This document shows, in pieces, positions 1 to 7,451 of a stretch of DNA of 53,292 nt; the stretch's first letter is position 1; the number at the start of each line of letters is the position of its first letter. The notes below the pieces were generated by a model. The model was not told where the DNA came from and did no database searches. It saw only the letters and a list, made by a program, of their open reading frames with translations. Origin of the DNA: Polyangium fumosum. GTDB taxonomy: Bacteria; Myxococcota_A; Polyangia; Polyangiales; Polyangiaceae. The position numbers and the translations under genes are program-made. The DNA is taken from assembly GCF_005144585.1 (NCBI RefSeq), contig NZ_SSMQ01000085.1, forward strand, positions 1-53,292, written 5' to 3'.

Positions 1-1240
1 CCCTCGTCAAAGTCCAAATATGGGGGCGGTAGCCTGCAAGACTCAGCAGCGGAAGAGCCGGATGGTGGAAATCTCCTTGTCCGGATCTGGTGAGGGCCCC
101 GGGGCAGTCGACCGGGGCTACTCGACAGGCCCCTTCATATCCCTTCGTGAAATGCCGCATCACCCGGAACGGCCCGATCACCTCCGCCTGCGCGAGCGCC
201 TTCGCCAGCTCCTCTCCAAACTCCTCCGCCAGGTACTTGGCCGCGTCCTCCGAAAGCTCGGCCACGTCCTTGATGACGACCTTCTCGCCGCGCGCCAGGG
301 CCTCCGACGTCGCCTTCATGAACTTGTTGCCGAGCGCCATCGCCACCGGCGAGAACATCACCGCCGCGGCCGCCGCCTGGAGCCTCGGGTCGTTCGGCCC
401 GTCGGCATTCATCCCGCCGACGATCCCGTATTCCTTCCCGTCGGGCCGATGGAGGTCCTCGTTCATTTGCAGGTTGAAGATCGCCCCCGCGATCACCACC
501 TGCTCCAGGATCGCCCCGGCCCGCGTCTTCTTCGGCCGCGCCGGGCAGCCCTCCTTCGTCTGCTCGCACGACGTGACGTTCAATGGCTTGCGGTCTTCCG
601 TGTCCACGAGCTGCGGGAGCACGCCGCCTCGATCCACGAGCCCGTGCTCCTTGTCCGCCCATTTCGCCTCCCGCTGCGGGAGGACCGGCTCGCTCGACAG
701 AACACCTTGTCGCGGTAAAACAGGATCTTGCCGCTGTGCCGGGGCCGAAACAGGCGGAGGCGGCGGGCCCTCCTTCGGCTGCGGAACGCGATGCTTCTCG
801 ACGCGCTTCTCGACGCTGCCCTCGTCGCCGCCGCCTTTCCTTTCCTCGTCGCCCTCGCTCTTGCTGCCCCCTTTTTTCGCGCTCCCGTCCTCCGGCTTCT
901 TCTCCTCTTTCGGCAACTCCTTCGCCGGCGCCGGCTTCGGTCGCGGCGGCGGCGGCGGGCATTTCAGCGTGTTGTATGGGATCGGCAAGACACGGACGCT
1001 CTCTGGCGGGGCATGAGGGTCAAAGATATAGGTGGCGCGCCCCTCGACCTTCCGCGTGAACTCCACCCGGCTGCGCGTGGTCCACACCTGTGCCGACCCC
1101 TGCTCATAGGCCCACTGGGCCATGCCAGGCGGGACGTCCGGCGGCTTGACGCAGACACGGAACTCCAGCGCACGCGCGGGCGAGACATTGAAGAGGAGGG
1201 GCAGAGGCAGAAGGAACGAGGTGACGACGCCGCGGCGCAT
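1..1240 (-). CDS. Partial secreted protein of unknown function, open at the window edge
   Basis: The frame starts with an ATG at 1240, preceded by a clear GGAGG ribosome site, and stays open to base 1, so the C-terminus lies outside the window. Residues 1-25 look like a Sec signal peptide (MRR, then a Leu-rich stretch, then ARA). The mature part begins LEFRVCVKPP. A Pro/Lys/Glu-rich linker follows at about 95-165, then a region that looks like a folded alpha-helical domain (about 215-370, with NADGPNDPRLQAAAAAVMF and a run of helices ending VMRHFTKGYEG). This layout resembles myxobacterial secreted proteins with a variable C-terminal toxin-like domain, but no catalytic motif is visible, so no function is given. 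After KGYEG the reading becomes compositionally unlike the rest, which may mean a junction or frameshift near 140. Confidence 0.7.
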   Translation of the reverse strand, partial: MRRGVVTSFLLPLPLLFNVSPARALEFRVCVKPPDVPPGMAQWAYEQGSAQVWTTRSRVEFTRKVEGRATYIFDPHAPPESVRVLPIPYNTLKCPPPPPRPKPAPAKELPKEEKKPEDGSAKKGGSKSEGDEERKGGGDEGSVEKRVEKHRVPQPKEGPPPPPVSAPAQRQDPVLPRQGVLSSEPVLPQREAKWADKEHGLVDRGGVLPQLVDTEDRKPLNVTSCEQTKEGCPARPKKTRAGAILEQVVIAGAIFNLQMNEDLHRPDGKEYGIVGGMNADGPNDPRLQAAAAAVMFSPVAMALGNKFMKATSEALARGEKVVIKDVAELSEDAAKYLAEEFGEELAKALAQAEVIGPFRVMRHFTKGYEGACRVAPVDCPGALTRSGQGDFHHPALPLLSLAGYRPHIWTLTR

Positions 1241-1475
1241 GGGACCTCCCGCGCCGAGGGTACCAGCTCTTCGAGGCGCGCCGGAAGCCCTGGATCGGCT
1301 CTACCTCAACGCCGAGCGCGCGCGCGAGGAGCAGCGGCTCGGGCTCGCCGGCAAGAAGAAGGGGCGCGCGGTGAGCGAGGCGGCCGGCGCGGGGGACGAG
1401 GCGGAGGCCCCGGCGCCGAAGAAGGCCGGCAAGGGCGCGAAGAAGGCGCCCGGGAAGCAGGGGACGTTGTTCTGA
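1240..1475 (+). pseudogene. Remnant of a gene C-terminus ending in QGTLF
   Basis: A plus-strand frame ending at 1475 becomes protein-like from about 1284 (EALDRLYLNAERAREEQ) and ends in an Ala/Lys-rich tail closing with KQGTLF. It has no credible start or domain, and its 5' part is antisense to the start of the secreted-protein gene. Q-x-x-L-F at a C-terminus resembles a sliding-clamp binding motif, as found on some DNA-modifying enzymes. My inference is a truncated end of a larger, perhaps DNA-acting, protein. It could also be a chance frame. Confidence 0.35.
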
Positions 1476-1488
1476 ACGGCAACCGGGC

Positions 1489-1977
1489 GTCGACACGCCC
1501 CGCGACGGTCGTCGACATGCTCCCGGGCTTCGTCGACACGCTCGCCGCGGATGTCGACATGCCCGCCGAGGACATCGACATGCTCCCGGCGGTCGTCGAG
1601 ATGCTCCCGGTCCGCGTCGACATGCCCGCCGGTGGTCGTCGACATGGCTCCCGGTCTTCGTCGACATGCTCGCCGCGGATATCGACATGCCCTCGGTCTT
1701 CGCCGACATGCTCGCCGCGGATGTCGACATGGCTTCCGGTCTTCGTCGACACGCCCGCCGCGGATGTCGACATCCCGCCCGTCTCGTCGACGTGCATCTG
1801 GGGGTTGTCGACATGCTCCCGACGGTCGTCGTCATGCACCCGGGTGTGCGTGGACATGCTCTCGGCGGTCGTCGTCATGCCCCCGGCAGTCGTCGATGTG
1901 CACCCGGGTGGTCGTCGACGTGCTCCTGGGTGGTCGTCGACGAGGTCCCCGCGCTCGTCGACGAGCCACCGAACGCC
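1489..1977. repeat. Degenerate 21-bp minisatellite, about 23 units
   Basis: About 23 head-to-tail units of 21-22 bp follow the consensus GTCGACATGCTCCCGGCGGTC. Almost every unit opens with GTCGAC or a one-base variant. Two sub-types alternate in the middle of the array, ending in GCCGCGGAT or CCGGTCTTC. One unit is seven codons (VDMLPAV-like), but 22-bp units break the frame, so the array is probably not translated. It occupies the gap between two gene-end remnants. Confidence 0.85.
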
Positions 1978-1978
1978 A

Positions 1979-2131
1979 TGGTCGCACGTTGGGCGGTTTT
2001 CATTCGAAGACCTGCGTGCCGCGAGCAAGGAAGGCGTTGCGGACGAGGAAGCGGTGGAGGAGTTGCCGGCGACGCAGAAGACGGGTAAGGGCAAGAAGCC
2101 TTTGGATGAGCAGGGGATACCCTTCAAATGA
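1979..2131 (+). pseudogene. Remnant of a gene C-terminus overlapping the ATPase start
   Basis: The frame ending at 2131 reads FEDLRAASKEGVADEEAVEELP, continues through a Lys-rich tail and ends DEQGIPFK. Its TGA overlaps the ATG of the next gene in an ATGA (2128-2131), the junction expected between genes of one operon. Upstream the frame dissolves into the minisatellite, so only the end of a gene survives. The tail resembles that of the remnant ending at 1475 (Lys/Gly-rich, then QG, then a hydrophobic residue and F). The parent gene is not identifiable. Confidence 0.35.
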
Positions 2132-3387
2132 CGCGTACGACCAGCAGAGTCACCACCGAACCTGGCGGACAGCCACCTGACACGTCCGGCCACCTAGCGT
2201 CGGTCACGGTCCAAGATTTCAAGTCGCTGAAGGACGTCACCGTCGAGCTGGGCCAGGTCAGCGTCTTCGTGGGCGCCAACGGGGCCGGCAAGAGCAGCCT
2301 TCTCGAAGCCATCGGGATCCTCGGCGCTTGCGCCGCTGGCGTCGTCGATGACCAGGCGCTCCTCCGCCGTGGCGTGCGGCCCGGCGTACCCGAACTATAC
2401 AAAAGCAGCTTCTCCAACGAGAGAATCGCGCCAAAAATCTCGCTCACCGCGGTCTCGACCGGAAGCGCGAAGTACCGCGCCTACATCACGAACCCCACCC
2501 AGACCCCTGGGCCGTACTGGGTATTCGGAAACGAATCGCTCGAAGTTGCCGGGCACTCGATCGCGTCGCGGGGCCCCAGGGGGAATGCGTGGGCGCTCGG
2601 AATCTCTGCGCCGCTCGAGAATAGCCGCAGCGTCACGACGCTCGTGCGTGCAAGCCAGGCAACCGACGCAAGCGTGCGTACCTTCTTGTCGTGGCTCGAT
2701 GGATTTGGCATCTTTGCGCCCGTTACACCGGTGCTCCGCGGTATCGCGCCGGACAGCGCTCAGCGCAGCCCTGTCGGACTCTATGGCGGTCAACTCGCTG
2801 AAGCTGTCGGATCGCTCGTGACCCAGGATGCCGGCAACGTAGCGCTCGAACAGGCGCTCTCGCTGATCGGCTGGGCCAGCGACGTAAAGGCTGGTGAGCC
2901 AAGCCGAACCTTCTTGTCTCCAAGCGTGCCGACGAGCCGCTCTGTCGTCGAGTTCCACGACCGCTTCATGGCGAAGCGGCGCAACGTGCTGTCGGGCTAC
3001 GATGCGAGCGAGGGGGCACTCTACATCCTTTTCATGCTCGTACTCTCGGCGCACGCGCAGGCACCTACCGTCTTCGCAGTCGACAACTTCGACCAGGCGC
3101 TGAACCCCCGGACGGCGCGCGCCCTGACGCGGATGTTCGTGGAGAACGTTATCCGCCACGGGCGCCAAGTGCTGCTCACGACCCATAACCCACTCGTGCT
3201 CGATGGCCTCGACCTCGGGGATGACCGCATCCGTCTCTTTGCGGTCTCACGCGACGACATCGGGCACACGCGCGTGCGGCGCGTCCCCGTGCGCGATTTC
3301 GCGGCATTGAAGGAGAAACATGGCGAGCACGCGGTGAGCCGCCTGTGGATCGAGGGACGCCTTGGGGGGATGCCTGACGATGTCTGA
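2128..3387 (+). CDS. SMC/AAA-type ATPase of a defence gene pair
   Basis: This 419-aa protein resembles the AAA_21/AAA_15 ATPases of OLD- and PARIS-like systems. A Walker A motif GANGAGKSS lies at 49-57, after the N-terminal pattern FKSLKDVTVELGQVSVFVG typical of RecF/SMC-like ATPases. An ABC-signature-like ASEG is at 293-296, a Walker B-like VFAVDNFDQALNP surrounds D319, and an LLTTHNP H-loop follows. The residue after D319 is Asn where Glu is usual. The start is the ATG of an ATGA overlap with the upstream remnant. The stop overlaps the next gene by 8 bp, so the two are translationally coupled. The likely role is an NTP-dependent sensor or regulator of its partner nuclease. Confidence 0.85.
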   Translation: MTRTTSRVTTEPGGQPPDTSGHLASVTVQDFKSLKDVTVELGQVSVFVGANGAGKSSLLEAIGILGACAAGVVDDQALLRRGVRPGVPELYKSSFSNERIAPKISLTAVSTGSAKYRAYITNPTQTPGPYWVFGNESLEVAGHSIASRGPRGNAWALGISAPLENSRSVTTLVRASQATDASVRTFLSWLDGFGIFAPVTPVLRGIAPDSAQRSPVGLYGGQLAEAVGSLVTQDAGNVALEQALSLIGWASDVKAGEPSRTFLSPSVPTSRSVVEFHDRFMAKRRNVLSGYDASEGALYILFMLVLSAHAQAPTVFAVDNFDQALNPRTARALTRMFVENVIRHGRQVLLTTHNPLVLDGLDLGDDRIRLFAVSRDDIGHTRVRRVPVRDFAALKEKHGEHAVSRLWIEGRLGGMPDDV

Positions 3388-4054
3388 TACACACATCGCC
3401 GGGCTCGTGTGCGAAGGCCAGACGGACGTTCCGATTCTGCGAAAGATGATCCAGGCACTCTGGCCATCCGTGAAGGAGGTGCTGCCGCTCCAACCTCAGC
3501 TCGACGAAATGGAACGTGCGAAAGGTCCAGCGGGCTGGACGCAGGTCCAGAGCTGGTGCGAGCAACACGCGTCCGCACTCGACGATGTGCTCGCGCCCGA
3601 CATCGGTGATCCGCTCGACCTCCTCGTCGTCGCAATTGACATCGATATTGCCATTGCCGCGGGGATCGCCGATCCTCCTCAGGAGGTCGGCGGCTACGAG
3701 AGCACCCGCCTGCGCAGAACGATCGAGGGGTGGCTCAAGACCCCTAAACGTAGAAAGTTGCCGGGTGCCATTGTGGTCTCGACGCCGGTCATGGCGATCG
3801 AGGCGTGGGTGATCGCTGCACTCTTCCCGAGGGCACGCAAACCCGAGCAAATTGCCGACGGTGCGCGATGGCTCGTCGACAATGATAAGCTCCGCCTCAG
3901 CCCCAAGGACGGCAAGCCGTGGAAGGAGCTCCACCGTTATCGTGAATTTGCCCAGAGCGTCGCGAGCAACCTGGCGCGCGTCCGGAAATCGTGCGCGGAA
4001 GCCGAGCGGACCAGCCAGGCCATCGAGCGTTGTCGAGATCAACTGAAAGACTGA
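3380..4054 (+). CDS. TOPRIM/DUF4276-like partner of the ATPase
   Basis: A 224-aa protein. The start is the ATG at 3380, inside the end of the ATPase gene. An upstream in-frame start at 3362 would add only six residues. It carries the signature of TOPRIM-fold nucleases: an early Glu in VCEGQTDVPIL (E12) and a D-x-D after a beta-strand (LLVVAIDID, D87 and D89), then PVMAIEAWVIAAL. Two-gene ATPase plus TOPRIM modules are known phage-defence units (OLD/Gabija- and PARIS-like). This one looks closest to the DUF4276 branch. The stop lies 10 bp before drmA, which ties the pair to the DISARM genes. Predicted activity is metal-dependent nucleic-acid cleavage. Confidence 0.75.
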   Translation: MSDTHIAGLVCEGQTDVPILRKMIQALWPSVKEVLPLQPQLDEMERAKGPAGWTQVQSWCEQHASALDDVLAPDIGDPLDLLVVAIDIDIAIAAGIADPPQEVGGYESTRLRRTIEGWLKTPKRRKLPGAIVVSTPVMAIEAWVIAALFPRARKPEQIADGARWLVDNDKLRLSPKDGKPWKELHRYREFAQSVASNLARVRKSCAEAERTSQAIERCRDQLKD

Positions 4055-4064
4055 CGCGGGCGCG

Positions 4065-7000
4065 ATGATCATGAACGAAACCCTCGTCCGAAAGCGCCTC
4101 GTCGAAGCCCTCGAAGCCGACCTCGTCGGCCCCTTCGTCCCCGACACCCACGCGCAAGGCGGCCAGGAGATCCTCCCCCTCGCCCCCTCGCGCTGGTACC
4201 TCACCGGCTTCCTCGCGCCCCAGGGCGGCCGCGTCCCCGACGCCGAGGACCGCGACTCCACCGACGACGGCCTCGCCGCCGGCAGCGAGAGCTCGGCGGA
4301 GGACGCGGGGCAAGACGAGCCCGAGCCCAAGCGCCCGGTCCGCTTCCCCGCCTCGATGGGCCTCTCCGTCTTCCTCCCGCCCGGCCAAGGCGACGCGGTT
4401 CTCGTCGACGTCGGGTACGCCGATTACGACAAGATCGAGGTCGCGATCGATCACACGGACAAGAAAAAGCCCGGCTGGAAACGTGTGCCCCACGGCCCGG
4501 TCCGCGTGGCCGTGCCGCTCGACGCCGCCCTCCTCCAGAGCAAGGACGGCATCCCCGTGCCAGGCTCGCGGGGCCTCGTGCTCCGGGGCGAGCTGCGCAC
4601 GACGGAGATGGAGGGGCTCGACCCGGGCACGCGGATGCTGAGCCTCTTCCTCGTGAATGAACGCGCGGGGATGGAGCGCGACCGCGATACGCAGTTCGTC
4701 TTTCAGGTGCGGATGGAGCTCCTGTACGAGCGCGGCTTCGTCTCCCGCCCGAACCGGCGCGGCGAGGACGGGAACGACGAGGACCAGCGCGTGCTCGCCT
4801 TGAGCTTCCGCGACCATCGGGAATGGGCCGTCGGGCGCAATACGAGCGTGGAGAAGCCGCTCGAGAGAGACGGCAAGGTCACCCGCCTCCGGACGACGCA
4901 GCTCCCTTGCTTCGAGGTCCCGCAGGTCGGGCACCGGCAGATCGAGGACGGCACGTTCGGCATGGGGGATCTCTGGAAGCTCGACGGAAAGGGGCTCGCG
5001 AATGCGCTCTCGCCGCTCGTGGAGGCGTATGGGCAGTGGATCGAGCAGCAAAGATATGCCCCGCTCGATCGGCTGGAGGGTACACGTGACGACCTGATGA
5101 ACAAGGCCGACCGGGCCCGGAAGCGTATCCAGGAGGGAATCGAGCTGCTCGGCAAGAACAAGGAGGCGCTGCGGGCGTTTCAGCTCGCCAACCTGGCGAT
5201 GCACGGCGCGGCCATGCAAGCCGACAAGACGCGCGAGGATCCTCGTTACGTCGGCGGCAAGCAGCCCGAATGGCGCCCCTTCCAGCTCGCGTTCGTGCTC
5301 CTGAACCTGCCCTCGCTCGAAGACACGAGCCACCCCGACCGGAAGATCGCCGAGCTCATCTATTTCCCCACGGGCGGCGGCAAGACGGAGGCCTACCTCG
5401 GGCTCATCGCGTTCGTGCTTCTGCTCCGGCGCATCCGCGGGCAAGGCAGCCCGCACGAGGGGCGCGGGGTCGCCGTGATTTTGCGGTACACGCTCCGGCT
5501 GCTGACGCTCGACCAGCTCGGCCGGGCTTCGACGCTCCTCTGCGCGCTGGAAGAGATCCGCCGCAGGAACCCGAAGGAGCTCGGCAATGCGCGTTTCACG
5601 ATCGGCCTCTGGGTCGGCGCGAGCGCGACGGCGAACCGGCTCCGGGACGTGCACGAGGCCCTCTCCGATTCCACCCCCGGCCGCACCGACTCGCCCTTCC
5701 CGCTCACGAATTGCCCCTGGTGCGGCGAGGCGATCAAGATCCAGAACATCAAGATCGTCGACGCCGAAGGAAAACCGACGAAGAAGAACTTCGCCCGCGC
5801 GGCGGTGTATTGCGACAAGGCCCAATGCCTCTACACGGAGGCCAAGGTGCCGGGGCTCGGCCTGCCCGTGCTCTTCGTCGACGAGCAGATCTACCAGGAG
5901 GTCCCGAGCTTCGTCGTGGCCACGGTCGACAAGTTCGCGATGATGCCGTGGCTCGGCGACGCGGGCATGCTCTTCGGCCGCGCGACGCACCTCGACGACG
6001 TCCGGGCCTACGGGGTGATGCATACGCCGAAGTCCGGCGCGCGGCCGCTGCCCGAGGGCCTCTTGCCGCCCGAGCTCATCGTGCAGGACGAGCTGCATTT
6101 GATCAGCGGCCCGCTCGGCACGATGGTGGGGCTCTACGAGGCCGCGGTCGATTCCCTCTGCGAACGGCCCATGTATGGCGCGGCGAGGCCGCCGAAGGTC
6201 GTCTGCTCGACGGCCACGGTCCGGCGCGCGCGGGAGCAGATCCAGGCGCTCTTCGGGCGGAGGATGGACCTCTTTCCCCCGCGGGGCATCACCGAGGGCG
6301 ATAACTTCTTCGCGAAGGTCGAGCACGACAGGCCTGGGCGGCTCTACGTGGGCGTCGGCGCCCCCGGCCGCGCCCTGCGCGCGGTCTCGGTGCGCTCGTA
6401 TGCGGTGCTGCTCGCTGCCGCGCGGAAGCATTTCGATCCAAAAGGTGATCCGAAGCAGCCGGCGGACCCATACATGACGCTCGTCGGTTACTTCAACAGC
6501 CTGCGCGAGCTCGGCGGCATGCGGCGGCTCGTCGAGGACGAGGTCAAGAACCGCATCGACGACATCGACGACAAGAAGCGCCCCTTGCTCTTCATCGGCC
6601 CCCACCCCTGGGCCGCCGATCGCAAGCTCGAAATGCCCGCGGAGCTCACCTCGCGCGAGCCCACGGAGCAGGTCAAGAAGACCAAGGCCCGCCTCGCCGC
6701 CCGGCGCACGTCGACGGACCCCGAGCCGCTCGACGTGGTGCTCGCCTCGAACATGATCTCGGTCGGCCTCGACATCGACCGATTGGGCCTGATGGTCGTC
6801 ACGGGCCAGCCGAAGACGACGAGCGAATACATCCAGGCGACGAGCCGCGTGGGGCGCGCCTATCCGGGCCTCGTCGTCACGTGCCTGAACGTGATGCGGC
6901 CGCGGGATCGCTCGCATTACGAACGGTTCGTGGCCTACCACGAGAGCTTCTACCGGGAGGTCGAGGCGACGAGCATCACGCCGTTCAGCGGCCAGGCGCT

Positions 7001-7451
7001 CGATCGGGGGCTCGTCGGGAGCCTGCTCTCGATGATCCGGCACGGGATCACGGAGCTCTCGGCCCCGACGGGCGTGATGAACGTCCACGAAAAGCGTCCC
7101 GCGGCCGAGGCGCTGCTCGCGTGGATGGTGGACCGGGCGCGGTGGCATCGAAAATTCCCCGACGACGACGCGGAGACGCGGATCGCCGGCCTGGTCGAGG
7201 CCCGCGGCAAGAGCTTCCTCGACGCGTGGGAGCGCGTGATCGACGAGGCGAAGAAGGGCGCCGCGACGCGGACGTACAGCAAGAACGACCGCGCCGGGAG
7301 CGAGGGCAAGGCGCTGCTCTTCACGGCGAACGACGATCCTCCCGCCGATCACGACGAGCGGAAGTTCCAGGTCCCGACGTCGATGCGTGACGTCGAGCCG
7401 AACGTGCACGTATGGCTCCGCTTCAAGCAGCTCGACGAGAGGGGCGCATGA
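4065..7451 (+). CDS. drmA: DISARM helicase DrmA
   Basis: A 1128-aa SF2-type helicase and core component of the DISARM anti-phage system. Visible motifs, in order: Walker A PTGGGKTEA (TGGGKT at 436-441), a four-Cys zinc ribbon inserted between the motor motifs (C550, C553, C583, C588), a DELH box (675-678, in IVQDELHLI), STAT (715-718), and motifs V-VI (SNMISVGLDIDR, then QATSRVGR at 924-931). The length and the VQDELHLISGP and TTSEYIQATSRVGR signatures fit DrmA. The start is ATG 4065 or the in-frame ATG 4071; neither has a strong ribosome site, which fits coupling to the gene 10 bp upstream. The stop overlaps drmB in an ATGA. Confidence 0.93.
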   Translation: MIMNETLVRKRLVEALEADLVGPFVPDTHAQGGQEILPLAPSRWYLTGFLAPQGGRVPDAEDRDSTDDGLAAGSESSAEDAGQDEPEPKRPVRFPASMGLSVFLPPGQGDAVLVDVGYADYDKIEVAIDHTDKKKPGWKRVPHGPVRVAVPLDAALLQSKDGIPVPGSRGLVLRGELRTTEMEGLDPGTRMLSLFLVNERAGMERDRDTQFVFQVRMELLYERGFVSRPNRRGEDGNDEDQRVLALSFRDHREWAVGRNTSVEKPLERDGKVTRLRTTQLPCFEVPQVGHRQIEDGTFGMGDLWKLDGKGLANALSPLVEAYGQWIEQQRYAPLDRLEGTRDDLMNKADRARKRIQEGIELLGKNKEALRAFQLANLAMHGAAMQADKTREDPRYVGGKQPEWRPFQLAFVLLNLPSLEDTSHPDRKIAELIYFPTGGGKTEAYLGLIAFVLLLRRIRGQGSPHEGRGVAVILRYTLRLLTLDQLGRASTLLCALEEIRRRNPKELGNARFTIGLWVGASATANRLRDVHEALSDSTPGRTDSPFPLTNCPWCGEAIKIQNIKIVDAEGKPTKKNFARAAVYCDKAQCLYTEAKVPGLGLPVLFVDEQIYQEVPSFVVATVDKFAMMPWLGDAGMLFGRATHLDDVRAYGVMHTPKSGARPLPEGLLPPELIVQDELHLISGPLGTMVGLYEAAVDSLCERPMYGAARPPKVVCSTATVRRAREQIQALFGRRMDLFPPRGITEGDNFFAKVEHDRPGRLYVGVGAPGRALRAVSVRSYAVLLAAARKHFDPKGDPKQPADPYMTLVGYFNSLRELGGMRRLVEDEVKNRIDDIDDKKRPLLFIGPHPWAADRKLEMPAELTSREPTEQVKKTKARLAARRTSTDPEPLDVVLASNMISVGLDIDRLGLMVVTGQPKTTSEYIQATSRVGRAYPGLVVTCLNVMRPRDRSHYERFVAYHESFYREVEATSITPFSGQALDRGLVGSLLSMIRHGITELSAPTGVMNVHEKRPAAEALLAWMVDRARWHRKFPDDDAETRIAGLVEARGKSFLDAWERVIDEAKKGAATRTYSKNDRAGSEGKALLFTANDDPPADHDERKFQVPTSMRDVEPNVHVWLRFKQLDERGA

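Noticed and set aside
135..962. 275-codon minus-strand frame within the left-edge gene.
   Set aside because: Gly/Arg/Ala-rich. The overlapping frame starting at 1240 has a signal peptide and a strong ribosome site.
1489..1977. CRISPR array.
   Set aside because: Units are 21 bp, adjacent and diverged, with no spacers and no cas genes.
728..2131. A single 467-codon plus-strand gene across the minisatellite.
   Set aside because: Most of it is antisense to the left-edge gene or repeat. Only the last 45 or so codons look coding.
3897..7409. Very long open frame antisense to drmA (1170 codons).
   Set aside because: Its product is Arg/Glu/Ala-rich without a motif, and it mirrors the GC-rich third-position bias of drmA, which has complete helicase motifs.
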